DNA of 64,000 nt from Cotesia glomerata (GCF_020080835.1 NC_058159.1:16865101-16929100); one strand, 5' to 3'. Positions 12,201 through 23,342 are shown, numbered from the stretch's first letter. Numbers and translations: made by a program. Notes: generated from the sequence alone by a model not told the origin.

Positions 12201-12228
12201 GGGACAATAAATTTCTTCCTGTTGTCCC
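12201..12228 (+). promoter_or_regulatory. Hairpin presenting the LTR poly(A) signal
   Basis: GGGACAA at 12201-12207 pairs with TTGTCCC at 12222-12228, and AATAAA sits at 12206-12211, at the top of the stem and in the loop. The same element is at 19915-19942 in the 3' LTR. Just upstream GAGGAGG (12161-12167) pairs with CCTCCTC (12193-12199), enclosing a second inverted pair ATCTGAT/ATCAGAT. A role in 3' end formation is inferred. Confidence 0.7.
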
Positions 12229-12342
12229 AAACATCGAGTGGAATTTATTTAAATTTCCTATCCATCTACACTAATAATCAAAATTGAATTTTAAAAACTG
12301 AAGCACGAAATCTCGGCACTTTGACGAGGTTTCGACAAAACA

Positions 12343-12362
12343 TTTGGTGCCTCCTGTGAGGT
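12343..12362 (+). other. BEL1 primer binding site
   Basis: The bases right after the 5' LTR read TTTGGTGCCTCCTGTGAGG. TGG at the start is complementary to a tRNA CCA end. I cannot name the primer tRNA with confidence. Confidence 0.6.
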
Positions 12363-13709
12363 AGAGGTTCACGACACCGTGGTTTTACGAAATTATAACA
12401 GTGAAGTGTATTGTTCAACCAACAATTCCAACTTCAACATCGCAATTCATCGCAGCACGACCACGACATCCCAGTTGCCGCCAGCATCGTTGGAGAAAAT
12501 TCCAAAAAAAAAAAATAAAGATAAGTCTTTTTTATTAATCCAACAATAATTAATTATTATTTACTATTTGGTTTTTTTTATCATTCAATCTTCATTGATT
12601 GACTATTTATTCATTCTCATTCAATTTTTCATTCAAATTTCATTGCTGATTATTAATAACTAATTACTTAAGTTATTATTTAATCTCAATTGAAAAATTA
12701 TTCTCAACTATTTATCTAAATTACTAGTTGATCCCATTCAAAGAGTAATTTTAATTTAATTTAATTTAGTATTCAAACTTACGTAATACTTAATACTTGT
12801 TTAAATTATCGTTTAATTTCTATACAGTAATTATTATCATTTATTTATTTAACGACTGTTTAATTTTTTGATAATTTATTTTTATTAATTAGTAAAATTC
12901 TTCAACATATTTTATGAAAATTATTTAATTCTATTATTATTAAAGTTCATTTATCATTTATTCAATTTATTAACAATATTTAATTTCATTGTTATTAGCT
13001 ATCAATTGATCTTTTATTCAGTTAGTTATTAGACTATTTATTTATGCTGATTTCTTAATATTAATCATATACTGCTTAACAGTTCTGAATTTATCAATAT
13101 TTAAAGTATTATAAATTATTTTAGTTACGGTTATTATTTAAAAACGTTATTTTATTTTCTCTTCTGAGAAATTCACATCTGGAAAAGATTTTGTTTTGTT
13201 TACTTCGCACAGCCAAACATATGTAGTATTACCGGGTTACTTTTTCTTGCAACACGTTGAGGAACAAAGAACGACCGTTACAGAAAATCTCAAGTGTCAA
13301 ATAAAATTTAATTTATTATTTTTCCTTTATGTTTTTTCTTCGCTCAATATTTATGTTTTAAATATTTAACGGTTTAACATTAAACATAAATAAAGTTTTA
13401 GAACTTAATATCTCTCAAGTTACGTAAGATTTTATTTGTTTTTTAATTTTTTTTATTTTTTTATTTATTATTTTTTTTTCTCTTTCAACGTATCATTAAA
13501 AAATTCATTCAATTTATTTTCACTTAAATTTATTGCATATTTAATATATAGTATCTAAATATTATTGATTAACTCACATTTTTATTGTGCAATTCAATTC
13601 ATATTAATTTATTATTAATTGTTAATTATCATACCATCTGCTGTGCAATTTTATTTTATTCTTTAACCTAAACATTTAACTCCGTGTCAATTCATTATTG
13701 TCAATCAAC
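12363..13709 (+). other. BEL1 5' leader, non-coding
   Basis: About 1.35 kb of very AT-rich sequence between the primer site and the gag ATG. I see no gene in it. It has many ATTTATT-type words and an A-run near 12505. Confidence 0.7.
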
Positions 13710-15008
13710 ATGTCGGGCGAAGCATTAAAACGTAAACGTACTGTAATTAAAACAAGGATGACGACATTACAGACCGCGTTATCGAATGAGAAAATCGATA
13801 ATATTGAAGCATCCTTGCGTTTAGATCGATTGACTGAATTATTCAAAGAATACGATGATCTGACTGACGAACTTTCTGTGACAGAACCAGATAACGAAGA
13901 ACTTATTCAAGCAGAAGAAGTTCGCAATCGTTATTACGCGATTGCTAGCAAAATAAAAACCTTGAATCCACCCGGCGGTTCCGGCGATCATTCACAAATG
14001 AACAGTTCGAGATTTAACGATTCCACCATGACTGAAAGACAAAAACTCGTAAAGCTGCCAACTACAGAATTACCCAAATTTAACGGAAATTTCGAAAATT
14101 GGCTTTCATTTAAAAACACTTTCGTGAGCATGATCGACAAACGAACCGACATAGACGATCTTAATAAATTCTTGTATTTGCGTGGTTCACTAACCGGCGC
14201 TGCTGCTGACTTATTGAATTTCTTTGACACTAGTGCAGAAAACTACAAACGAGCATGGGAATTATTAACTGAAACTTATGAAAAGAAACGCGCTCTTATT
14301 GCAAAGCATTACGATGCGATCATTGACTGTCCTAACATGACAAACCCGACTTCGCAAAATATAAACAAATTTGTGAGTTGTTTACGTCAAAATACAGCGA
14401 CTTTAGACAGTTTAGCAGCTCTTAAGAGCGGCGGTGTGATGGTGCGACTATTTGAGAAAAAATTACCGACAGAACTCAGGAAAAAGTGGGAGGAAACTTT
14501 AAGTAACGACGAATTTCCGACAGTTGACAATTTTTGTAAATTTTTGACTGACTATTCATTCAAGGCTAGCACACTTAATCAATTTACATTTCATGACAAA
14601 CATCACTCCTCAAAAAGACGTCACTCTGAACGCCAGGGAAATACAAACAAATTTCAGAAGACAGAAACTGAAGTAAAATCATTTATGACAACACACTCGA
14701 CGAAATGTTCGTGCTGTGGTAACGATCACCCTCTTTATAAATGCCCAACCTTTCAAGCATTCTCGATAGACAAACGACTAGCTTTTGTTAAGGCAAAAGG
14801 ATTATGTAGAAATTGCCTTCGAATACATAAGGAACCGTGTCGGTCTAATACCAGATGTAAGACCTGCAAGAAATTCCATCATACCTTATTACATATTAAA
14901 TCCTTCTCAACTTCACAATCATCAACTCAGCATCCTCCAAGAGGACATGCTGCAAATTCAACGACTACTAGCAAACCAGAATCAGTTGAAAAAGAAACAG
15001 CAGCATGA
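13710..15008 (+). CDS. gag: BEL1 Gag (Pao-type, zinc knuckles)
   Basis: The ATG at 13710 (context AACATGTC) opens a ~432-residue protein. The N-terminal ~70 residues are charged and helical, followed by a region of the DUF1759/Pao gag type (LPKFNGNFENWLSFKNTF near residue 115) that forms the particle shell. Two cysteine/histidine clusters near 14704-14880 (CSCC...H...C and CRNC...C...CKTC..FHH..LH) are nucleocapsid zinc knuckles that bind element RNA. The protein ends at a UGA (15006-15008) followed by CUAG, with pol continuing in the same frame. Readthrough would therefore yield Gag-Pol. The frame is intact with no internal stops. The gene may still be functional. Confidence 0.9.
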   Translation: MSGEALKRKRTVIKTRMTTLQTALSNEKIDNIEASLRLDRLTELFKEYDDLTDELSVTEPDNEELIQAEEVRNRYYAIASKIKTLNPPGGSGDHSQMNSSRFNDSTMTERQKLVKLPTTELPKFNGNFENWLSFKNTFVSMIDKRTDIDDLNKFLYLRGSLTGAAADLLNFFDTSAENYKRAWELLTETYEKKRALIAKHYDAIIDCPNMTNPTSQNINKFVSCLRQNTATLDSLAALKSGGVMVRLFEKKLPTELRKKWEETLSNDEFPTVDNFCKFLTDYSFKASTLNQFTFHDKHHSSKRRHSERQGNTNKFQKTETEVKSFMTTHSTKCSCCGNDHPLYKCPTFQAFSIDKRLAFVKAKGLCRNCLRIHKEPCRSNTRCKTCKKFHHTLLHIKSFSTSQSSTQHPPRGHAANSTTTSKPESVEKETAA

Positions 15009-17660
15009 CTAGTCAACCACACTTTCGCGACCACTTTACGAGCACCGCGATGTCAACTAATGATGAGCGCTCTCATTCAGATGCGTAATTCGGCTGGACA
15101 CTTTATACAAACTCGTGCACTTCTCGATACATGTGCTACAGCCAACTTTATTACCGACGAACTAGCAAATAAATTAAAACTTCCGATGCAAACATGTTCA
15201 ATTCCTATCGGAGCCGTTAACGGTATGCAAACTTTTTCGAGACACATTGTACAAATAGACTGCAAATCCACTAACGATAAATTTAAAAGATCATTATCTT
15301 TCTTAACTATTTCAAAAATTGCAGACTTAAGTCCAAACGAAGTTTTCCCACGAGAATCTATTCAAATACCGAAAACATTAAAATTAGCCGACCCTCAATT
15401 TCATCTACCAAAACCAGTTGACGTACTTATTGGCTCAGGCACGACTTTATCACTTTTATCGATAGGACAGATTAACTTGTCACGCAACGACTGCGACTTA
15501 ATATTACAAAAAATTCAACTTGGTTGGGTTGTTGCGGGGGGAGTCAATGATGAAAATCATAATCAATCTGTAGCTTGTCAATTAACAGATCTATCAAATC
15601 AATTAACGCGTTTTTGGATCATTGAAGATGCCGGGTCTCAAAATTCAAAATCGTTCGAAGAGTCTTCATGCGAAGCTCATTATCAACTTCACACGACACG
15701 CGAGACAAGTGGGCGCTATGTAGTACGACTACCCTTTCGCGTAGATAAGGTCGATTTTGGAGATTCAAAAACTCAGGCTTATAGACGTTTTTTATCTTTA
15801 CAGAAGAGATTAAATGCAGATCCTCACCTTAAAACAGAATACTTTAAGGTAATGCAGGAATATATAAATTTGGGACACATGGTACCGGTATCAGATGAAC
15901 AAATATCCGGTTATTACATGCCACATCACCCAGTGATCAAGGCTTCAAGCAACACTACTAAAGTGCGTGTTGTTTTTGATGCTTCTGCCAAATCTGACAA
16001 AGGTATCTCTTTAAACGGCGCTCTATTAACAGGGCCCACTATCCAAGACAAACTTTTTACTCATCTACTCCGTTTCCGAACGCACACATACGTCATGACC
16101 GCCGATATCGCGCAAATGTATCGACAAATTCTTATCCACCCGGATGATCGTCGTTATCAGCGAATACTCTGGTATGCTGATGACAAGATTGCAACATTCG
16201 AGATCAATAGAGTCACTTTCGGAGTTTCGTCCGCTCCTTACTTAGCTATACGTACATTAAAACAACTTGCAGATGATGAAAGGAGTAATTTTCCAAACGC
16301 TGCTAAAATTTTAACACGGGACTTATACGTAGATGATCTTTTATCCGGGGCCAATACTCTATCCGAAGTTTTACAATTACGAGATGAAATTATTTTATTG
16401 TTAAGACGCGGGGGTTTTGACATACGTCAATGGGCATCGAACCATCGACACGCTCTTGATAACTTTGATGAAAGAACTTTAGATTTAGATTGTGCTATCG
16501 AGGACAATCCAATTTCAAAAACTCTCGGAATTGTTTGGAATTCGGGTAGAGATACATTCTTATACACAGTCAATTCAATTGATTTATCTCAAAAAATAAC
16601 AAAACGAAACATTTTATCTAATATTGCAAAAATTTTCGATCCTTTGGGATTATTGGGGCCAGTCGTGTTAGCTGCAAAAATTATCATTCAAGAATGTTGG
16701 AAATTTAAAATTCATTGGGACGAATCGGTACCGCAAGAGTTACACTCGCGTTGGATCAAATTTTCTGAACAATTAAATCTCATTAAAGACTTTTCTATCG
16801 AACGTCATATTTCTGTTCCCGATGCAGCGAACATACAATTACACGGATTTTGTGACGCGAGTAAAGTCGGTTACGGAGCATGTTTATACATACGATCGAC
16901 TGATCAACAAGGACGAGTATTGATACGATTAGCATGCGCGAAATCGAGAGTTTCTCCTCTTAAAGAAGTAACGATCCCAAGATTAGAATTATGCGCCGCA
17001 CAATTACTTTCACGTCTTTACAACGAATCGGTGTCGGCATTCGATTTTCCAATTTCTCAAATTATATTTTGGACGGATTCAACCATCGTCCTTCAATGGT
17101 TGAAGCGGTCACCACAATCTCTCAAGGTCTTTGAGGCTAATCGAGTCATGGAAATCCAATCATTAGGTGATAAAGTCGAATGGCGGCATGTTCGTACTAA
17201 AGACAATCCGGCTGACGCTTTATCCAGGGGACAACTTCCTGCGGAATTTTTAACTAACAAATTATGGTTTAAGGGTCCTCATTGGCTCAAACTTGACCAC
17301 AAGGAATGGCCTATCTCCATTTCGACAATTCCATCTGAATTACCCGGTCTTAGAAAAAACACTTGCCTATTTGCCACCTGCACAGACATGTTTCAACGTT
17401 TCTCTTCTTACACAACTCTTATACATTCAATCGCATACTGTTTGCGCATGCGTAAATCTAACAAGTTTAAGGGCAAGGGCTTAGAGGTTACAGAAAAATT
17501 ACAAGCAGAAACGAAAATACTGCTTTTGATTCAAAACGAACAATACAGTTATGAAATTGAACAAATAAGGGAGACAGGGGAAACAAAAAACCTCCGGTTA
17601 AGGGGTCTTAATCCTTTCATAGACCAGCATGGTCTTCTTCGAGGATTGGTGGACGTCTAA
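15009..17660 (+). pseudogene. pol: BEL1 Pol: protease, reverse transcriptase, RNase H (3' frameshifted)
   Basis: The frame is the same as gag and open from the codon after the UGA, so no separate start is needed; an ATG pair at 15060 is the first possible independent start. An aspartic protease begins near 15120 with LLDTCAT, where the usual DSG/DTG third residue is Cys. Reverse transcriptase follows, with VRVVFDAS near 15965, a palm Asp in TADIAQMYRQ near 16100 and YVDD at 16326-16337. The RNase H has GFCDASKVGYG near 16848, PRLELCAAQ near 16980, WTDSTIVLQW near 17070 and NPADALSRG near 17205. Around 17636-17650 a one-base indel moves the true frame, so the last codons here are not native. 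Confidence 0.9.
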
Positions 17661-18472
17661 AACACGCTCCTATTTCCTTTACTGAAAAACATCCTATCTT
17701 GTTACCTTCTACTCACCATGTGACAGATCTAATAATTCGTGAAACGCACACGAAAACTTATCATTCTGGTATTCAGAGTACACTTTATAATATCCGACAT
17801 AGGTTCTGGTTGCTCGATGGAAAAAATCAAGTCCGTCGAATAGTAAGGCGATGTGTCGACTGTATTCGACATCGCCCAGTTTTATTGCATGGTAAAATGG
17901 CAGACTTACCAAGTGCACGTGTCACTGATTCAGCTGCATTTTCTCATGTAGGAGTGGATTATTTTGGACCTGTATCTATTAAGGAAAAGAAATTTAGAAA
18001 TCGGACTATTATTAAGGCGTATGGTTGTGTCTTTATTTGCATGGCTACCAAAGCTGTACATCTCGAAATCGTAAGCGATATGACGACTGAGGGATTTTTG
18101 GGTGCCTTCGGACGATTTATCGGTCGTCGAGGCGTTCCATCTCATGTTTATTCAGATAATGGAACTAATTTTGTAGGCGCAAACAATGAACTCCGAGAAC
18201 TATATTATTTACTTGAATCTGAACAGCATCAGGGCAGAGTTAAGGAATATGCCGTACGTAAAAACATTACTTGGCAATTTAACCCACCATTGTCTCCACA
18301 CTTTGGAGGCATTTGGGAGGCTGCCGTCAAATCTTTCAAACATCATTTTAGACGAGTTGTAAAAAATCAAATTCTTACATTCGAAGAATTAAACACTCTT
18401 GCAGTGCAAATCGAGTCAATCCTTAACTCTCGATCTTATGCTCCTTATCTAGTGATCCTAACGATCCACTAG
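17640..18472 (+). pseudogene. pol: BEL1 integrase, catalytic part
   Basis: The coding sense resumes in a new frame with the conserved RIGGRLKHAPI. A zinc-binding H...H...CVDC lies near 17744-17862. The catalytic residues are Asp in VGVDYFGP near 17955, Asp in YSDNGTNFVGA near 18151 and Glu in HFGGIWEAAVK near 18313. Near 18445-18452, just after LNSRSYAP, a second indel shifts the frame; the resulting stop is at 18470-18472. Two indels in an element whose LTRs differ by one base is notable. Confidence 0.88.
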
Positions 18473-18855
18473 CATTGACACCTGCTCATGTTTTAATTGG
18501 TCGCCCTCTCACCATGCTACCTGAAAATGATCTTTCTGATGTTCCAGATAATCGTCTCAACGCTTGGCAATTTATTACCAAGGCTCGCCAGCATTTTTGG
18601 CAACGCTGGTACTTGGAGTACCTCAGCGAACTTCAAAAACGTCAAAAATGGCATTCGTCCCAAGGAGAACTGAAACCCGACCAGGTCGTTCTCATCATGG
18701 ACAAAAATCAACCTTGCATGCGGTGGCAACTGGGAGTGGTCGTCGAGGTCCATCCAGGCGAGGATGGAGTTACCCGAGTCGCAACTGTTCGAACAGCACA
18801 CGGACTCTATAAAAGAAATATTACTGTCTTATGTCCTCTACCGGACAATACATGA
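18450..18855 (+). pseudogene. pol: BEL1 integrase C-terminal domain
   Basis: This continues integrase in the third frame, with [16 protein letters not shown] followed by a DUF5641-type domain ([19 protein letters not shown], then a small barrel with [19 protein letters not shown] and a final CPLP). It ends in TGA at 18853-18855. It probably binds DNA or chromatin. Separated from the catalytic part only by the frameshift. Confidence 0.88.
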
Positions 18856-19007
18856 TTTAATATATTGTAATTGTCATTAATTTAACTGATTGTAATTGCC
18901 ATTGAGTCAATTAATCTATAACTGTTATTAATCAATTTATTTGTAACATATCAAACATTGTAAAACACCATACATTTACACAACAACATTTTTGCTCATC
19001 CCTTCGC

Positions 19008-19020
19008 AACGGGGGGAGGA
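19008..19020 (+). other. BEL1 polypurine tract
   Basis: ACGGGGGGAGGA immediately precedes the 3' LTR. It is the expected plus-strand primer. The 150 bases between the pol stop and this tract are AT-rich and non-coding. Confidence 0.85.
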
Positions 19021-20056
19021 TGTCGAGTCGAGTCGTACCTATACGATAGACCATGAACGTGTGTGTGTGCAGAGTAGAATCATGCATGTATTGTACTATA
19101 CAATTACATCTATATCTGTTGAGAGAGAGCGTGGGCGTACGAAATCAGATGACTATATCTATATATTAGCTCTAGCTTCAACGAGAATTTTCTCGAACAA
19201 TTTCGGGAGACATCGTAGGCGACAAGTTGCGGCGGATGCGCAGAACGGTATAGCGCCGATCGGGGCCGTATAGGAAAAACCAAATTTACTCGTGCGGTGG
19301 CCAGTACCACCAGTTGCTCTGAGGCCCTCGAATCAGCAATAATTTTTACGCAATCGCTCTCGCATATTACGCATCATACAGTACAATTGAGATATTCTCA
19401 AAAATCACATCGTTTAACATCATTTTACTTATTATCATTCGAACCATATTCATTGAATTCAATTACTTTCGGTAAAACGCAATTTTATAGAAGTTACACG
19501 GTAATTCGGACTAACGCCATACATCCGAGCTCTCTCTCACTCTTTTGGGTATTGACGGCCCGTGGTTTTGATCGTGCCTCCTTGGCTTTGATCGTTTCTC
19601 TCTCACACACACACACATACAATCTAAAAGCACTCTCCAGAAGAGTCATCAGTATTCGCCTACATTTGGCAATACGCATTAAACTATTCTCACCAAGAGA
19701 TATTTTATTAACAAAGGCTCAGGTCCTTCCTGACGAAATAACAAAAGCTCAGGTCCTTCCTGACGAAATAACAATAGCTCAGGTCCTTCCTGACGAAATA
19801 ACAATAGCTCAGGCCAGATCCTGACTAAACAACAATTACACATTCATACACATTTATTTCTTGTAATTATCATCGAGGAGGTTTTTTATCTGATCATCAG
19901 ATTTTTCCTCCTCTGGGACAATAAATTTCTTCCTGTTGTCCCAAACATCGAGTGGAATTTATTTAAATTTCCTATCCATCTACACTAATAATCAAAATTG
20001 AATTTTAATAACTGAAGCACGAAATCTCGGCACTTTGACGAGGTTTCGACAAAACA
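19021..20056 (+). repeat. BEL1 3' LTR
   Basis: 1036 bp, same ends and internal hairpins as the 5' LTR with one visible difference. It is followed by the CACCG duplication. Confidence 0.95.
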
Positions 20057-20092
20057 CACCGCTTTTCCGCTCTTTCAGCATTTTACAATTAT

Positions 20093-21713
20093 GAATAAGT
20101 ATATATAATTATATATAATCTTTTTTACCCGGGTTGTTAAACCAACAAGACAGTTTCTTGTTAATAAATTATCTGTTCAGTGTAAAAAAACTTCCGTCTT
20201 CACTACAGGAGTGCTGCGGCACGATGCTTATAGCTTGAAGGTTCAACTAAGACTAGACTCATTCTTTACCTGTTTACCTATGAGGCTTACTCGAAAAGCA
20301 GAGTTTGTAACATTTACAAGTAATGAAAATCGTATATATGATCGATGCGTAATGAACAAAATTTTTTATCAAATTTGTAAATTATTAATTATCAATATAC
20401 ACTGATAGAAAGATTTATTTACTACTAGCTGATCCGTTGAACTTCGTATCACCTACAATATATTTTATTACACCTTTCGATCAGCGATTATCAATCTTTA
20501 AACTCTAATCTACTTCGATAAAGAATAAATGCTGGCTGTATGAAGTGCGATTAGAATTTTCTCAAGTTATTAAATGAAACTCACTTCTTATTATCGCCTG
20601 AAAATCAAGATCCCAAAAAATGAACACTGAAATTATGAAATTTTTTTTTATCCATATATACAGAAGATAAACGATTAAAAATTTTAGATCTGTTGATTTC
20701 CTTAGCTGAACTTTCGGATTTTCCAACAATTTTATTCTTTCGAAAACATCCCTGAACTATAGCAAACAAAAAAAAAGAAAATTGTTGAAATTGATCTAGA
20801 CGTTTTGGAGTTTTAGCGAGACTAATGCACAGCTCTTCATTTTTATATATATAGAAATATAGACTTATATAGGTGACAAATGAAATACTGCTGTGAAGCA
20901 GGAAACAATTGATGTTACTTGATATTTTAAATTTTTTAATATTAATTGAATTATTATCATGTATTTCAGCTATCGGGTGATAAAAAGTGTCAAAAGCAAA
21001 TGGCTATTTTTGCTTTTTATGTTAAATAAATATTTATTAACAGTTTACAAATATTCCTTAACCATTAATAAATATTTACTAATAGTTAATAAATTACTTA
21101 TTAACTATTCATAAATATTTGTTATCTGTTAATAAATATTTATTACATCCTATGATGTTAAAAAATCATTTGTTAACAGTTAATAAAGCTTATTAAATGT
21201 CAACAAACCCTTCTATCAGTATATATGTAATAATGAGATATCTATATATAAATTTATAAAATTATCTATGTATACATAAAATAGCAAAAATGATCTACGA
21301 AATTTTTAAGGTGCTCCGTTGCTTTAGAATATATAATTATTTCAAAATTAAGAAAATAATAGAGGTAGAATCAGAATTAAAAGATAAAATTATAATGGAA
21401 TTATGTATTTAGTATATGAACTATATATTGCTGGAGGGCCTGGGTAACAATTTTTAAACTTGACAAAACTATTAAGTTTTGTAGAATTCAATTTTTTTAT
21501 AAGTTAATACAGTTCCTATTATTTCAGCCGCTAAATACTGTAGATTAAAATATTATTAACTATTAGAGTACCAGATTTTAGGTAGAAAAAGAGAATGTTC
21601 TATAAGTAATCACAAAATACCCACTGAAGTAAAAAAAATTATATACAATTATATATAATTCACATGTAACTAAACATAATTATATATGATTGTATATAAT
21701 TATATATAATTGT

Positions 21714-21771
<58 letters not shown>

Positions 21772-21786
21772 GTATATATATATATA
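20093..21786. other. AT-rich intergenic DNA with degenerate repeats and a (TA)n tract
   Basis: I see no gene. At about 20990-21200 a word like ATAAATATTTATTAACAG recurs in diverged form. A CTAGCTGAT-type terminus near 20425 resembles the ends of the nearby palindromic element. A (TA)n run occupies about 21728-21786. Confidence 0.6.
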
Positions 21787-22573
21787 CTAGCTGATACCCG
21801 CCCGCTTCGCTGGGCATACAATAAAATTTTATGTTGTAACCTAGATGAAAAATATAAACAAAATGATTAATTTCAAAAAGATAATTAATATAAATTTTGA
21901 ATTAGAGAAAAGTGATTGTTTATGATAACCGGTGTTAGCGAGTATTAAATATATGAGAAAAGTATTTTATTATTAATAATCAATCAATCAATGGGTCAGT
22001 TAGTCAGTAAATCTGTCATTAGACAGATTTCCGCATCACCATGACGTACTGTGTAGTGAGATGCGTTCCCATTATAATAATGTTATCCTAAACATTTAGT
22101 CTAGACCGGATAAGTCAAATGGTAGAGTAGCCGACATGTCACCGGAAGGTTCTGGGTTCGAATCCCTGTCCGAGCTATCTGAATTTTTTCTCGCATATTC
22201 TGTAAACTCTTATTAAGAAGGTCCTTCCTATTTCTTTCTCAATCTCTTCCTCCTCCAATTATTCTGTTACGTGAATGTTGGAACGATTCACGTAATAATT
22301 ATCCGTAACTCCTATTCTTTTCCGCTTCATAGTATTATTTAATTTTAAAAAATGTCAATAATTTTTTTAATTTTAAAAAAATGTTAATAATAAAATACTT
22401 TTCTCATATATTTAATACTCGCTAACACCGGTCATCACAAACAATCACTTTTCTCTAATTCAAAATTTATATTCATTATCTTTTTGAAATTAACCATTTT
22501 GTTTATATTTTTCATCTAGGTTACACCATAAAAATTTATTGTATTCCTATCGAAGCGGGCGGGTATCAGCTAG
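21787..22573. mobile_element. Palindromic element with ~195 bp inverted ends
   Basis: It begins CTAGCTGATACCCGCCCGC and ends with the reverse complement. The inner arms stay complementary to about 21980 and from about 22385, including an 'atatatttaatactcgctaa' type stretch. The outer ~50 bases match the 3' terminus of the Helentron-like copies, so it looks like two such termini head to head. The core carries a tRNA-like sequence. There is no coding. Confidence 0.7.
22104..22175 (+). ncRNA. tRNA-like sequence (degenerate) in the palindrome core
   Basis: It has an A-box-like 'aagtcaaatggtagagt' and a perfect B-box GGTTCGAATCC at 22155-22165, with the end GTCCGAG able to pair poorly with the 5' side. 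A GTC triplet sits in the anticodon position, suggesting tRNA-Asp ancestry. The anticodon stem is short by about two bases and mispaired, so it is a relic or a SINE-type pol III promoter and not a working tRNA. Confidence 0.5.
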
Positions 22574-22745
22574 TTATTAATAAATTCATAACAAATTAAG
22601 TGGTATTAAAAAATATATTTATTATTACTCATTTTATTAGAAATTATCTTAAATCGACCGTTTTTTATAATAATTTAACGATATCGTTGTGAAATTTTAG
22701 AGAAGACGCATCAGACACAATTTACCATTTTAATTTTAATCATTA
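22574..22745 (-). repeat. Inverted partial copy of Helentron-like copy B
   Basis: The reverse complement matches about 10060-10220, including 'acggtcga', 'gatatcgtt' and 'ccattttaat' words. It is non-coding. It ties the palindrome to the Helentron-like family. Confidence 0.55.
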
Positions 22746-22973
22746 AAATCAGTATAATCATTTAACAATATCAACTTGATAATATTTATGTTTAATTTAT
22801 CTGTGTTATGATATAATCGAGTTCATCCTTCATGATTATTCCAATACATATAAGTTATTTCAGTTATTAATGATTTAGCTATTCTTTCTTAAAAAACGTA
22901 TGATTATGAATTCCTACTGTCCCAACAGTCAATCGATAAAATTTAAAATCAATCATTTTGACAGTTATTATAG

Positions 22974-23161
22974 CAACGGTAACCATGATAACGATAACCA
23001 TGGTAACGGCAACCATGGTAACGGCAACCATGGTAACGGTAACCATGGCAACGGTAACCACGGCAACGGTAACCATAGCAACGGTAACCATGGCAACGGT
23101 AACCATAGCAACGGTAACCATGGCAACGATAACCATGACAATGGTAACCATGGCAACGGTT
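22974..23161. repeat. 15 bp minisatellite
   Basis: About 12 copies of a 15 bp unit close to AACGGTAACCATGGC. Because the unit is a multiple of three and holds no stop in several frames, it creates spurious open frames on both strands (for example a Gly-Asn-His repeat). NCATGG and GGTAACC words make it locally GC-rich. Confidence 0.95.
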
Positions 23162-23254
23162 GATTAGCGTGGGTGGTTGTAGGGGGGTTGAGTTCGATAA
23201 TTTACGGGTGCCACTGATGGTTTCTTAGATTAGAGGGTCAAAATGATATTTCGC

Positions 23255-23342
23255 TCCCAAAAAAAGAGAGAGATATAGGGAAGGGGAAAGATTATAGGGC
23301 ACGGGAGGGAGGAGAAAGAATGAGAGGAGGGAGGGGAGGGCA
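23255..23342 (+). repeat. Purine-only tract
   Basis: A stretch of nearly pure A and G with several GGGAGG and GGGGA runs. It could form triplex or quadruplex DNA. No gene. Confidence 0.7.

Larger units (their letters stand above)
11307..12342 (+). repeat. BEL1 5' LTR
   Basis: Starts TGTCGAGTCGAG and ends GACAAAACA; 1036 bp, same as the 3' copy. It holds a (CA)n run near 11890, three and a half 30 bp repeats at 12003-12110, and two strong hairpins at 12161-12199 and 12201-12228. A 175-codon open frame (11583-12110) exists in both LTRs but shows no family resemblance, so I do not call it a gene. Confidence 0.95.
11307..20056 (+). mobile_element. BEL/Pao retrotransposon BEL1, full length, 8750 bp
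   Basis: Two 1036 bp LTRs flank gag and pol. The 5 bp target duplication CACCG is present at 11302-11306 and 20057-20061. The LTRs appear identical except for one base (A at about 12293 versus T at the matching site near 20007), which implies a recent insertion. Gag and pol are separated by a single UGA, and pol has two frameshifts. Confidence 0.95.
10692..20087 (+). repeat. Solo LTR of the BEL2 family, split by the BEL1 insertion
   Basis: Bases 10692-11306 plus 20057-20087 match the 646 bp LTR of the BEL element at 49955-55636 (there on the minus strand), starting TGTTCGGTGAAC. Removing BEL1 and one copy of its CACCG duplication gives a ~641 bp LTR ending TTTTACA. It is flanked by the 5 bp duplication ATTAT at 10687-10691 and 20088-20092. 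The LTR thus inserted, lost its partner by LTR-LTR recombination, and was later hit by BEL1. Confidence 0.9.

Noticed and set aside
22104..22175. Functional tRNA-Asp gene
   Set aside because: The anticodon stem is short and mispaired and the acceptor stem pairs poorly. Only the B-box is intact.
22879..23167. Open frames over the 15 bp minisatellite, including a Gly-Asn-His repeat
   Set aside because: The period is a multiple of three with no stop codon, so frames open on both strands together. No start context or other coding sign.
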